A stretch of DNA of 64,000 bases from Sclerurus mexicanus (taxonomy: Eukaryota > Chordata > Aves > Passeriformes > Furnariidae): positions 226,348-290,347 of the forward strand of contig VWZF01002623.1 in NCBI GenBank assembly GCA_013396755.1. Reading direction: 5' to 3'. The position numbers were made by a program, and so were the translations under genes. Of the stretch, positions 35,701 through 49,000 are shown in pieces (position 1 is the stretch's first letter; each line of letters opens with the position of its first letter). The notes below the pieces were generated by a model. It was not told where the DNA came from. It worked only from the letters and a program-made list of their open reading frames with translations, and did no database searches.

Positions 35701-35928
35701 AGCAGAGCTCATGCTACAAAGACATGCTGACTGCCTGTTACTTCACTGCACTGGAGTGGATGAGGCATGGGATTGGTGATGTAGTCGTGGCTCCAAATGC
35801 TGCTTTGGAGTTTGGTAGTGGGCCAATTTACAGTTCTTCCTTCCCGTATTAAGTAGGGCTCTGAGTAGGGCTCTGGGGAGCAACTATTTGGGTTTGACTG
35901 TCACTGTGAAACCTTGATGACATTATGG
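32741..35928. other. Unique non-coding sequence, nothing recognised
   Basis: No gene was recognised. The segment 34060-34190 (containing taatcaattatgacagcaat near 34134) is complex sequence of the type often seen in conserved non-coding elements. The 143-codon frame at 35421-35852 (plus) has no known motif and is opposed by a minus-strand frame. A perfect 12-bp duplication (agtagggctctg) lies at 35852-35875. Confidence 0.55.
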
Positions 35929-36015
35929 TGTTTCTGTTTCCTTGGGAAAATGGGGATCAAGAACATTCATTACTCAAGCAGAGCACCTTGAGGTCAGCAC
36001 ATGAGAGATGCTGGG
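35929..36015 (-). repeat. Possible MIR-type SINE fragment, antisense
   Basis: The plus-strand text tgtttctgtttccttgggaa followed by aatggggatcaagaacattc and gagcaccttgaggtcagcac follows the antisense order of a MIR-class SINE (cagtttcctcatctgtaaaatggggataataat...). A further phrase near 36208 (gcacctagaacagtgttgatg) resembles the next block (gcgcttagaacagtgcctgg) but lies about 190 bp further on. It would thus require an insertion or be a separate fragment. Tentative. Confidence 0.5.
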
Positions 36016-39000
36016 GAATTGGGGAGTGCCACACATTGCTGTCAGCTGTCAGCTGACTGCCTGCTTTGTGAAACCTAAAAAAACCCCTAAAACATTGCCA
36101 TCCCTATTTCATATATTGTTTGCAATGACTTGGTGTACTTTATTCATGGCGCAGGTTAGACAAAGCTGGTTTTATTGCCAGGCAGGGCCCTGATATGAAC
36201 ACGAGCACCTAGAACAGTGTTGATGTTTGGTAGATCAGAGTACATGACCACAGACCCTGATCCCTGTACAATAAAGGCACATAAGTCAAAGTGTTAGGCA
36301 GATGGCTGGCTGTGAGTGCCTGACTTTGATGTTGCAGCTCCTTCTCCCTCTTTATTGTGTGGAAAGGCACAGTCTGGCAGTCCTAAATGCTAGGCAATGA
36401 ATCACCTACTTAATGACTGTAATAGGCAGCCAGAACACAGTCCACAGTGTTTTGGGGTCTGTCCAGTGTCTACTTGCCTGTCTGTAAGCACACATTTAGA
36501 AATAATAATTGACCCTGATTCATAGGGTCAGTGTTTTTACATACCTATGCTTTTATGATGAAAAGGAAAAAGTGTTTTCTTCATGGGATTTAATTTACAA
36601 ATAGGAGAGTTGGACAACTGTCGTACTGGTATTATGGGAATAAGAAGAGTGTAATTCAAAAAAAGTGAATAATGCTGAAAGGGTTTTGACCTTTTCTTTT
36701 ACTTTTTTAAAATTTTCTTTTCTGATCTTTCTGTTTTACAGCTGCATAGTCACATAACAACTGAATTTGTTGCCAGTGTGAGAAAGGTTTTCAGCATTAC
36801 CCAAAGGCCAGCTGCCACTCAGCTGAATAGTGTAACAGAGCAACTACTTTTTCACTTCCACTAGGAACAGAGACCTGTCCTGAGGACCCAAGTGCAACAT
36901 CTTTTGCAAACTCAGTAATTAATGAAGTTCAGAGACCACTATTGCATGTGGTTTAATACCATTCAGGATGGCTGGAGGTTATCTCCACAGGCATGTGTCC
37001 ACAGAAAAGGTGGGGGTGTCTTTCCTTACCATGTATTAAATGATGGCATCTTCTCTTTGTCCTAACATACCTGTTTACTTCCTAGTTTGGAATCTTGAGT
37101 CATGACTTCCTAAAAGTTTCTTAGAGTAGATTCTACTATCATTACACTACACTCCATGTTCTTTACCTACGACATGAAGAAATGAGTAGTAATCACCAGG
37201 TCTTGCTCCTTCCTGGCACCTTCTGCAGTCATCAGAGAGGTTACACAGACTGATGCCTCTTCATCTGCAATTGTGCGCACCTAGACAAGGCTGAAAACGA
37301 GTTAGAAGAATCTGTTTGCAACTCCCTTCTGGCCCCTGTGCCAAATTTCCCTTCTGCTGATACTGTGGAGTGGGGAAGGGGGCTGCACAACTTGTTTTGC
37401 CATCTTCACTCTTGCCCACTGATGGCCACGCTGGCTGAATGCTGAACTGAGAGGGTGTCATTGTGTCCTTTACCCCTTCTGGCTAATTTTTATCATTCAT
37501 TACATGGTCTGTCTCTCACAGCCATGATTACTGACTTTGTATATGGCTTTGGAAGATAGACGGCTTTGGGAGGATGACTGGATTTCTCTGGGGAGGTATG
37601 TTGTTAACATAGGTTTGTTTAAACTCACTCCAAAATGACCGAGCCAGACCACTCACTTGTCGTTCACAAATCTGCTGGTAAAGATGTAGCCTCCAGAAGA
37701 AGCAGGGACTCCCGTTTCTTGCCCAGCAGCATTGCAGCATACTTTCTACCTTTTTTTTTTTTCCTCCCCAGATTTCCATCACTTCCACAAAAAGCAATAG
37801 TGCCATGAAGGACAAGAGGACTGCAGGAGAGTCAGCACACTCTGATGGGCATTTTGAAACTCATCTTGCCTGTATCAGCATAAAAAAGATACCTATATCA
37901 GCATAAAATTTTATCTGTATCAATTCAAAGAGATTTGAAATACCAGGTCTGACCTCCCAGAGCTGCATCTGCAATGAAAATGGTGAACTGAAGAAGAAGA
38001 AATTTGGACTGGTTCAGGAAAGCCTCTGAGGTGAAAGGTGGCCTTTTTTTTAGGAGCGCTTGGTCACTCCACAGATATAACCTGGTGAATTTTTTTCCCT
38101 ACAGTGGCTTCTTTGGAAGGTACCCTTTTTTTTTTTTTTTAAGTTCAAATGATTCATACACTTTTAGATACTGAGTTTTCATGAACAAGAAAGTTGGTGT
38201 TTTTTTCCCAGACAGTGGTATGCTAAGTTTTTCCACAAGAAATAAATGATAAAGAGAAATGACAAACCCCAGAAATCTTTTGAGGGGAAATTTTACTTTG
38301 TAAGAAAAAATAAATCTTTTTCTTTGCTGAAGAGAAGGCCCACAAGAGGCAGAGAACAGCTGGACTGCAGGTTCCTAGGAAACAAAAATTACATTTATCC
38401 TGCCAATGTCTACTTTGGAATCCAACATCTTTCACCAGGCTGAGATTTATGAAGGGCATTAGAGTTGGTAACCCACAAAGAGCACACAGAGGGACTAGCT
38501 TTAATGTACCTGCAGAGGCAAGGATTGAACTTTGCTTTTATGATTAATCTAAAAGACAGCACTTCTGATGGCTCTGCACCCTTCTGACATGATCTAGCCA
38601 CATTTGTTTAGATCTGACTCAGATGTGTGACTATCTGCCATGAAATCATTGGCACCAGTTTTGCAGCACAAACCATGGCCTACAACTTCTTTTTTCTTTT
38701 TCTTTTCTTTTTTTTTTCCTCTGGGCAAGATCTCGATTCAGAGCAGTTTAGCTTCCTGAAAACTGACAAGGTTGGAGTGTAAATCACTCTATTTGCTGGC
38801 TTGAGGAAATAAAACCTGAGTAACTTCATAAAGTCCATGAGAGAAAGAATCGGGAGTACACCCTGGATTCACAGCTCTACCTCTCTGTGCAAAGTAAGCT
38901 TAGGATGGGCAAAGGTTCAAGAAAAGCATTGTCCTCACTGGTATAGAAATAATTCCATATATAGACAAGGACTAAGTAAGCTGTTCCTCTTTCCTCAACA

Positions 39001-40771
39001 AGCCTGTTAATTACTGGTATTGAGTCTGAGGTATGTTAACAGCATGCAGGGGAAATCCCTAATATGTGACAGATTGATGCTGTGATATTCCAGAGGGCAA
39101 GTGATATTTTACTGTTTGAGAGTGGGATGTTTACTCATGGAGATCCCAGCAGAGCTGGTTAATTTCTTTTCGTCCACTGAAGTCCCTGCTGCAAAGGTTT
39201 TGCAGTGACAGGAGGAGGTCACTCACTCTGTTCTCGTGTTAATGTTTGACTACATTACAGTCTATGAGTGACCCATTAATTGATCAGTTGCAAACTGCTG
39301 AAATGACAGGTTTGTATGTGTGAGTGTAGAGAAAACAGGGAACCATATTCAGGTCAAGTCTTAAGGTTGTGCAAAGATCCACAATGGTAGATTATCTGCA
39401 GACAACATCTAGGAGAATTCTGTAGGTTGTGCACTGTGGTAATTATCAGTCTTAGAAAAATTCCAGTTAATGTTTGAAGTTCCTGAAGTCATGTAGTTTT
39501 CTACTGCAATGTATTAAAATCATGTGTTCTATTGCAACTGTGCAGTTTGGTCTTACTAAAGACAAATATACATTTCTAATGACCCTTTTATTTAGCTGGT
39601 TAATTCTTATTTCATTAGAAGATGAATAGGAATTGTGAGGGAGACAAACCAGGTGAGAATTTTAACTGTGATGATGCCATAAGACAAAGCTTAATAATGT
39701 GTAGCATCTCACAAACAAACAAAAACTAAAATTTCTTCAAACAAACAATACAAAAATTGATTTGCATATGGGAAAAAATAGAATAAGTGATCATTCAAGC
39801 TCAATTGGTTGAGTTCCAACACCTAAGTGAAAGAGATAGAAACAGACAATAGAATGATATTTTAAGGTAAAATATTCAAAGATATAAAAATATGGGAAGA
39901 AACTATGAACAAATTCACTTACAAGTTAAAGTAAGTGAGAGATCTTTAACAATGTTGGGATCTGGCAGGAGTCAAATACCAGATGAGAGAAGGTGAGATA
40001 GTAAGGGTCTGTCACCTTCAGGGTGACAGATGATGGGGTAAATCTTAGAAGAGTTTTTCCCTCCCTCTGATATTAGATCAGAGTTCAGCAGAGAAAACAT
40101 AACTACATTTGGATATGCATTTGGACTTGTACCCTCTATGTATTTTTAGCCAGGTACAGAACAACAATATTAGTGTATTGAGACTTGAGCAACTGTTTGG
40201 CAGCTTGGTCCTCCTGAAAGCAGCTTCATCTCTGTGAGGGACAAATTGTATTTCACTAAGTCAGGGTTGTTTTTTGGAAGGTCTCTGCAAGGCTAGTGAG
40301 CAGGAAAGATTTTTCCACACAGGGATCTTCAAGGAAAGCCTAGGGAGCACTTCCAAGGGATTGGTAGAAGATAGTGAAGAAAAGTGAGCTTATTCCTTAC
40401 AGACTCACATTGGCTATGCAGGATTTGCTCTTTGATCAAGCAGGGTCTCCTATGTCAGCATATTAAAACTGGTTGAACACACAGATGGAAAGAAGCAAGA
40501 ATTTGACTAAGACATGCAAGGTTTCAAAGGCAAAGGAAGATCTATGCCATGACAAGGTTGTCCTTTCTCTTCTTTACAGAGACTATTAATACACTCTTCT
40601 CAATTATTGCAAGCGGTTTATGTTCTGGAATAAAAGGTCTTTTCCATGCAAGGTGTTTGCACAGTTGCGCAAACAAAAACTTTATTTAAGAAAGGTGTGT
40701 GTGGGAATATCATGCCCAGCTGAGAATGACTGAATAAGACAACCTGTGTACAGATAGAAAATATTTACCCA
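36016..40771. other. Unique non-coding sequence with T-rich runs
   Basis: No gene was recognised in 4.7 kb. There are simple T-rich runs at 37751-37762, 38126-38140 and 38687-38719. A two-copy duplication of tatcagcataaaa (37873-37885 and 37896-37908) is present. The segment 36740-36960 is complex unique sequence without a repeat signature. Confidence 0.55.
38687..38719. repeat. T-rich (TTTTC)n simple repeat
   Basis: Pyrimidine-only stretch of T runs interrupted by single C residues (ttctttttctttttctttt). Low complexity with no adjoining retroposon body recognised. Confidence 0.85.
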
Positions 40772-40836
40772 GGCCTAGTCCTGGTGCCACTGAAGTTGGT
40801 GGGAGTTTTGCTAACTTGGGAGGACAGAACCAGGTT
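40772..40836. repeat. Foldback-type old repeat remnant (weak)
   Basis: The text ggcctagtcctggtgccact, then gaagttggtgggagttttgc and aacttgggaggacagaacca gives an imperfect inverted arrangement around gttttgc. It resembles another palindromic amniote repeat that I recall (cctgctcccattgaagtcaatgggagttttgccattgacttc...). The right half is strongly eroded, and the call rests on about 45 bp. Confidence 0.45.
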
Positions 40837-43800
40837 CAGTGGTGGCCCTCTGGGGGTGGGACAGGCAGAGCACTGTGGACAGAGTGATATTTCGGTAATG
40901 TGCCACAATGTTTTAATCAAGGGACTTGAATCATTCTAGGAAAGCCGATGTTTAGTGAAGGGTGGAGTGCCTCAGATAAATAAGCAACTGAAAGTTGGGA
41001 TGTTCATCCACCCCTTATCTGAACTAGCCAGATCTCTTTGTTGTGCAAAATGGGGCTGGAAAGCTTTAGAGGATAAACTTCCTTCTGACACTTGATATTC
41101 TCTGCTCTGGCTGCAGGCACAAAATCAGCTTCACACCAGTGTCCATTTTTCTGCTCTTTGGTTTCGTCCTTTTCTTCACCTCGCGATTTCCCATGTGCCA
41201 ACTGCTACAGGATGCAGTCAGCAGTTACAGCTGCTGGTGGAACGAAATCCCTTCACATTCCAGCATCTTCCCTTATAGTTCTGAGTGGAGTCAACGGCTT
41301 ATAACTCAATAACAGCAAATTTAAGCCACATTGCCTTTGTGAAAGCAAGGAATGGCATCTATACACAGAATATGATTAAGAGGCTGATGGAAGTGAAGCA
41401 GGATGAGTTCAGTTCTATCCAGGAGATGCTGTGTCACTGTGAGACAACATTTCTGTGTACTTTAAATTTCTACAAACATTTTTTTTTCTATTAAACTTAG
41501 ATGTGGCATTACTAGCAAACAAGATATACATTTCAGTGTTAACTAATACAATTTTTTTGGGCTAATCTCTTTTTCGTTCTGTAGGTGTCAGCTGTAGAAC
41601 TGATCTGAGACAGGTCTTCTCTTGGTTTGTGTTTCCTGGATATTTAAGAAACAGGTCTGGATATGTGATCCTATTCTGAAGTGTAAAAATTAGGGTTTTT
41701 ACATGTATAGATAGTCGATTTATGGGATCAAACAGTTCTATGAGGATCAAATGATATAAAATAAAGCAAAAAACTGAAGTCCAGTTAAGACAGAAATAAA
41801 AAATATGGCCCTGGAAAATGTCTGGATGAAATTTATTGGAAGAATAAATGTCCACTATTTGCAGAAGGATCTCTAGTGTCACTTTTTCATGGAAAAGTCA
41901 ACTGAGATGTTTTCATCTTCAACGGCTGAAAACTGAGCCTTTTTAGCAAGTGTACTGTTGACAAAATTCCTGTGTTAGGATGGAAACTTTTTGTCTATTA
42001 GATTTTGCACTTTCTGATGAAGAGTTATGCTCTTCTGCAGAAGGCTGATTCCTTTTATAAAAGTAGGTTGTTTATCTGAAAATATATTTTTGTTCTTAAA
42101 AGGTTTGATGTACCCAAGGTCAGGATCTGCTGTAAGATCTAATCCTTCCTGTGTTCATGCTTGACTCCTTGCAGCAAAGTGCTTCTGGATTTCCAAAAGG
42201 AGCAAAAACTGCAGGGGCACTTTTTATGGCTGTTTGGAGAGGGGTTTACTTAGCTGTCTACACTATCAAATGACTCAAGAAATCACCGTATGTCAGATTA
42301 GATCAGCTCAAAAATAACAGCCAGGAAACCGCTGATAGCTTTTTTGGAGTTCCATGAAAGTTTACATAATTGTCATTGCATGCCATTGGGTTTAGCAGCT
42401 GCAGGAAGATCCTGGTCTCCAATAAACAGAGATAATTGATTAATAAACTGTATCTGCAGCCACTACAGTTTATTCTATTCACTGGGATCTCATACCCAGG
42501 TCTGGAGTCCTGCTACTGAAGATGCAATTTATGCATTCATTTAGCATAAAGTCCATATCTGGTCTGAAAAATTGTGGTGAATCATTTGAAGACCAGAAAT
42601 TGATTAGACCACATGTACATGTTCATAAGATTAACATTTCTGAGTAGGGCCAATTAAATCTGCGGCATAATTCAGTTTGGCTTTTATACGATGTAGAGAT
42701 AGAAGGAATGAGAAGATTGCTGAGTCTAGTCCTTCTGCTCAAGTCACAAGTTTCCATGACTTACTAGAAAAAATCTCACAGCTTTTCTTATGTTTTCAAA
42801 AACTTCTTCCTCTGATGGTTATAGAATCGCTATTCTCCATTAATGGTATTCACAGGCAGCTTGCTGTGGTTGTTGTGCCAACAATCATCCCATAGTTTGA
42901 ATAATTCTTCCATGGCATTTATCAGTATGGAATATTTAGATACAGCAAATATATTCTGTGTCAGGCTCTGTCCCGTGAAGCTAAACAAAACTTGTACATT
43001 TCATCTCCTTTCATAAACCAGGCTCTTTGTGTCCCTGGGCAGCTCAGTAGCTTCCTCTGCACCTATTCCCCTGTGAATTCATCTCTCTTGCAAAGGGATG
43101 ACTGGAATTGTGCATGATGAGTTTTCCCAGGTCTGCGTATGATATGTTACCATTGCCTTCATCTGACAAACTCCTTTAAACACAGGTTGTTAATATGCCT
43201 GTGCTGTTTCCAAGGGCTAGTTTTGAGTGTGCATGCATCCCAGAGGCAGGCAGACCCAGAAAGAGTGCTCTGCAGCTTCCTCCTCAGGCAAGGCCTGGGA
43301 TACTTCAGTGAGTGTCTTAATTTTATGACTTTTTAGAAGTGAGAGGCAGGATCTCGAAGGCCATGACCCTGGGGGAAAGGAGTGCCCTATCTCCTGCCCG
43401 TGACTGGCCCAGGGTGGTGGTGTTTGCAAAACCCAGCTTTTATGAGGCTTTTGTGACATGATGGAAGGCAGGCTGGGAGAGTGGAGGGTGCAGCTACAGT
43501 CCTGTGTTGTTGTGGTCTCTGTATACCCAGTGAGGAGAGGGACCCTGAAATAAATCACCTGGGCTCAGCTAAGTTGCCATGGACATTTATACCAGCTAAT
43601 GATCAGGACTCTGGGCTCAAGGTTATTCTGCAGAAATAATGTATTTTCCTTTTTTTTTTTTTAATGGAATTTTACTGGATTTTTTGTAAAAAGAAGAAAA
43701 GTAGTATAACTCCAGAAATAAAAATTTCTAGCATTCTAAATTCTTTTCTCCTTTCCTCCTCCCCTTCATCCTTGCCTTAGCTATCTGTATTTAACAGTAA

Positions 43801-45999
43801 ACAAGACAGTCATCAGGCTATTTGACTCACTGTCTTAGTTTGCTGTGTCTAGACTGGCTCAGGGCACCCATGATGAGGCTGGTGGTTGTACACTGATTAC
43901 AGCCCACCAGTCCCAAATCTCCTTGTGATGAATCTGTGTGTCCTTTGCAATTCTCCACTCCCAGATATGACTGACAATATTTGAAGGCCAGGAAAATGTG
44001 CTCTCAATTCAGCTAAGCAGTGGAACATGTTGCAGACTCCTGAAGGAAGCCTTTTTTGTTGTACCAGAAAATAAAAGGCTATGCAGTTTTAGTGAAACTT
44101 TCTGATATTCCCTTAATATCTCAACATTTTTTTGAATTTTTCAAAGGTATCAGTAATAATTAAAAAAAAATCTTCCAAAGTATCTGCTTATAACAAATTC
44201 AGTAAATTTAAGACATTCAGTAAAATGTTCATTATGACCCATGAAGTGTACAGTTTAGATATATTCTATATGCCTATGGGACTACATATTACATAGGTAA
44301 TTGAAATACACTTTTTTCATATGCATTTTAAAGGAAATAAAGGAATTATTCAAAATTTCATTTAAAAATGCATCTGTAAGTTTATAAATATAGAGAATTA
44401 AAATGTATTTTAAGATATATTCTTCACTGGAAGGCTTCTGGACAGTCAGTGGAGGTAGTTGATGCAAACTCTGGTCAGAAATCCCTTTTGATAAGATCCT
44501 GAATAATGAGTTAAACAACACATCCAGTTATTAAGTGTGTTGGAGTTGGATCCATTTTTTTGTTCTCATATACTGCTACTGTTAAAAGAGATTGACATTC
44601 AGTAAATATCAATGAATCATTTTCTTCTAGCGAAACAGAAGATCTGTTAAAAAAATCAGTCGGAGTAGGACAGTTTAACAACTTCAGTCAAATTTATGGA
44701 ATAAAGCAGGAAAGAATTTCCTTTAAATATTGCAACATTTCTTACTAGAAGTTATCTATTGCAAATATTTTGATTTTTCAGTTGAATGTGGCATTTCAGT
44801 TTAGAAATTAACCCTGAAAAGAACTCAGAAAGGGGGAAGATAATGCCAAAAACATATTTCAGTTTAAATAAACCTTTTTTCTGATTAATGAAAAGTGGCT
44901 TTTGTCAAAGAGGTTTGGAATTTTTTTTCTCTTTTGGATTGATTGAAAGGGGAAATATATTAAGTACTTCCCTGGAAAAGGCAAAAAAATGCCCAAGTTT
45001 AATGAATAATACTTCCTTGAGTAAAAATCTAGAAGATGAAGCTTCAAAGTTTTTTTATGTTATTAAACATAGTGTACTCTCAAGTTACTGCCAAAGCAGT
45101 TAAGCATATGTACAAAAATATTTGAGCAGTTCATGTGAAAAATTCAAATTATGAGTGCAATAAGGCATAGATTTATTGTGTTTTACATGTACTTCACAGT
45201 ACCTCTGGATATGTCTGTGATAGGGAAGAATCTGTGGATGTATTTTGTTGTATTTTTGAATCTAAGAAATTTATGCCTTAGTTTGGATGTAATTTCCCAA
45301 GACATTTACAAGTAGAAAGATTGTTTATTTTATTTGGTTGTTTGACAATTGTTTCTGATGCCTTCTGCCTTCCTTACACCCTAGGGTTCCTCATAATGGC
45401 ATCCCATTCAGCTGAAGTTGAGGAGGTTTCATCTTTCCTAGTTGTTTCTGTCTGATGGCTTGATGAAATATTTGTGTAGAAAGCAAACTATTGCCCCAGT
45501 GCTTCCTCTCCCTGAGGACAGTACTATGGGTGAGCATCAAACCTCAAACCCCAGCTCCTCACACTCTGTGGAGGGAGTAACATAATAAGAGATCAGCCAT
45601 AAAAGAGTACCCAGTGCACTGGGGAGGATCTGGAAGTTGGTTGGCATTGATGACAGAGGGGCCCAGGTACCATCACACTGACTGCTCTTCCAGAGGAATG
45701 TGCCTGCAACGAGATATTGGTAACAGACTCTGGTCTGTATCTGAATGCACAGGGAACATGGGACTCAAAGGTCATTTATTTGTACATGCAAGGCCCCACT
45801 GTTCTCTCCTTGCCCTGATGTGAACTTCTGATTACTGCGTCGCATGCTTTGAAGCTTATTAACTTCTTCAGTCACCCCGTGCCCATGTACATGCAGGTAT
45901 GTGTGTGTGTGAGAACTGTTCTTGCAGTCAGGCTGGTTCATGTGTTTGGGAACACGTAGGTTTGTGTAACACCACCTTACAGATTGGGATGGGGAGGAT
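40837..45999. other. Unique non-coding sequence, nothing firm
   Basis: No gene or named repeat in about 5 kb. The segment 42305-42480 is complex A/T-rich sequence (ttacataattgtcattgcat, gataattgattaataaactg) that could be a conserved non-coding element. 44100-45200 is strongly A/T-rich. A 13-base T run lies at 43650-43662. Confidence 0.55.
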
Positions 46000-46088
46000 A
46001 TTGTGGTGTTCCTGCTCATAGTACAGGAGTTGGAACTAGATGATCTTTAAGGTCCCTTTGAACCCAAACCACTCTATGATTCTATGAT
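46000..46088 (+). mobile_element. CR1 LINE 3' tip
   Basis: The plus strand reads gttggaactagatgatcttt followed by aaggtccctttgaacccaaa and ends with two tail octamers (ctatgattctatgat). This is the sense 3' UTR end of CR1, which normally reads ...TTGGACTAGATGATCTTT...GGTCCCTTCCAACCC...ATTCTATGATTCTATG. The upstream part (gttcctgctcatagtacagg) fits the preceding 3' UTR hairpin region of the family. Only about 90 bp are present, a severely 5'-truncated insertion with no ORF2. Confidence 0.93.
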
Positions 46089-49000
46089 ATTTAAAGAACT
46101 ACTGTAACAAAACCTCTTGGTTGATGCAGGGAAAGGAAAAACCTTCTTATTAACAACTGAATTTTTTTGCTCTGGGAGCTCTCTCATCGCCTAATTCAGC
46201 AGTGATGGGAGGAGAGGCAGGTCCTTCACCCAGGACAAAAGCTGAGATTTCTCATGACCCACTCTAGGAAGCAGCCAGAGATGCACAAGAACATCCCTCA
46301 CCCAGCCTCTTCCCCTGTCACCAATTAGTCCATCCCAACCAAGGCTCTTCCAGTTTCTCTTGTAGATCTAAGAACAACGTGGCTTTATCTTACAACCCTG
46401 TGAGAAGATTGTCTCACTGTGAAATCTCCAGAGCAAGACAAGGGCAGACTGTGTCTCTGAGGAAAGCCTGGCTCCCTGCCGTGCTCTTGCTCTGCCTACA
46501 TGGGAAAGCTTTAGCCTAATGTCAGCTAATGCTGCCTGCACACTGCACAGGCTGAGCTGTACCAGCTGGTGCCCCAAAGGAGCAGCACAAGTCTTCATTC
46601 CTCTTTCCACTTACCTTTTCTGTAAAGCTTTTGCTTGTGAGATCAGAAACTCAGTGACCTTGGCAGGGAAGGAAGTGGAAAATGTGTTTAGTTGGAAGAT
46701 ATTACTCAAAAACACTGTTCAGAGCTCTGATATCTTCCCCTGGGGATTACAGAGTGAGCAATGGTAAAATCAGTGTGTCAAGATGTCACCAAGCATGCAC
46801 TGGAAGAAACTTTACGCGGCACGATGAGAGTGCTGTAGTCGGGGCTACGAGTATAAAGAAATGTTTCGATTCAATCAATGTTCTTTCCTTTATCATACTG
46901 CCTGCTCTTCTCTTCAGCAGGAATCCTATTTCATTCCCTTTACTGCTGCCATGCTCTTTACTGCTTCCCTCTCCATGTGCATATATCACAGAGCCATTCC
47001 CATCCTTTGCCTCTGATAGCTAACAGGCACTTGTCACCAGACAGGTCTCTGATGATGCTCCATCGATCATGCAGAAGGAAATGGTTATTGAGTGGGTGGC
47101 AATCAAATTTTTACCTCTCCCTGGAGTCAGAGTGCATCAGTGTTTTCCAGCATTAGGCAGAAGCCTCTTAGAAAGTATTTTTTGCACTACCCATTTCCTC
47201 ACATGTAAGGCTAGTGTGCTGGTGCTGAGTCACAGGGCTCAAGGGATACAGCTGCAATTTCTTGCTAAGTCTTTCTTCTAGCTCCAAAGGAAAGTAGAAA
47301 AAAGATGGTGCCAGGGGCCAGCATCTTCTGGCTACAGGTTCTGCTTTCCAAGTCAAATTTGCAATTGAGATCAGGGGAGAAAAGTCTTGCTGATGTTAAA
47401 CATTTCTATCACCCCTCTCCACCTTTGCAAACACTCATCTAAACTGAGACAGACTGTGGAAATACATTAGCCAGTATTACTGCCGGCATTACTGGAGGAA
47501 AAAAGCCCAAATGCAGATGTTCAGTGGGAAAGACTTAATTAGGATTAATTCTGAGTTGGTAATATATATTGGTATAACCCCAGCATTTGCTGGAAAAAAT
47601 TTGAATTTTCAATCTGAAGGAAGAGAAAGACAGATCATTAAGAAGAGAGAGATCCTCTGGTTTCCCTACTGGAGGAAGGAGCAGATCACAGCCCCTATGC
47701 CCTGATCCTTAGTGGTATTTGGGCAGCTATTTCCTTTAACTTCCATTAGTTTTAGCAGATAATTGCACTAAATGAGGTAGACTTTAACCAACAAGACTCA
47801 GAAGGACTGAAAAGGTGACAGGGCTGGCAGGCACATGACATCTGATTCTGGGCTGCACACACATAACACTTCACATCTGCCCATTCATTCATGTCTGAAG
47901 TGCTTTGCAGACATGTTTTAATGACCTTGTGAATTTTCTGACTGATTTGTAATGAAACTCCACCTCAGCTGATACTGTGTACTGTATGGAAGGATGCACA
48001 CCTCATTCTTTAAGGCAATAGACCCCAATCCACTGAAGTTTTCCTTCATCAGAGCACTGTTTTTTAAGTAGTGCTGGCAAATCAGATGATCAGTGAGGCC
48101 ACAGCTCTCAGCAACACCATCTTCTCATGGCTGATGTGCTGCAGCTCATAGGGAGGGTCTTGAAGTGAAGTGTACAGCTCACTTCAAAATGTCCTGTTAG
48201 AAACTGTGGTGTTTTGCACATGGATTGATAATCCGCTGTGATAACCCCGTTGCCTGGACAGTGAGGATAGCTGGCTGTGTCAACTCTGCAGCTGGACAGT
48301 GTGTAGCCATTCACACTCATCTGTTGGAGCTTGAGGTCCTGTTGGGTAGCAGGACATGGCTTGACAGTCAACCTCATCCCATGGCCTAACTCTACAGAAA
48401 TTCCTCAGCTTCTACCTCCGTCACCTCTGTCTGCATGAGACAATTTATTTTCTCTCAGTGGCGTTTGCTTGAACTTTTTCTGCTGGCTTTGATTTTTGCT
48501 GTCTATTTGGGCCAACTGGGAATTGTGTGGGTGTTACTTTTGGGTTTAGTACTCTGCTATCAAGAGCATGGCAAATAACTCGAAATCAGTGATTTGTTTG
48601 ATGAAAGTCCTCATTGTCTGTTCACAAATGTTTCATGAAAAGAGTGCAAAATTCCCTGGTGTGGCCACTAGAGAAAGTAATTTTCAAATTTCTTTTTGGA
48701 AGGTAACTTTTTATCAGCAGGGGATCATTCAAATTGTCATTTGTGTTAGTATTGCACATAAGATTTGTGCAGTAACATGTGTAACTCACCAACATATGTT
48801 ACTAACTTAACAAATCAAATTTGAACCAGGTGCTATACCTGATTTCAGAATAAGCTACTAGAGTGGTGTTGGTCATCTGGATGGTTGCTTGATCTGAAGA
48901 AAGGAACTGTGGCAGAGAAATGAATCCTTAGGTAATGAACACTTGGTGTCTTCTCCATTCCTGAGCGAGCAGCTGGTACCCTTGGATTGGTCCCCTACAA

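Noticed and set aside
35421..35852. 143-codon open frame on the plus strand
   Set aside because: No recognisable domain, a minus-strand frame of 77 codons overlaps it, and composition is low in typical coding signals; taken as a chance frame.
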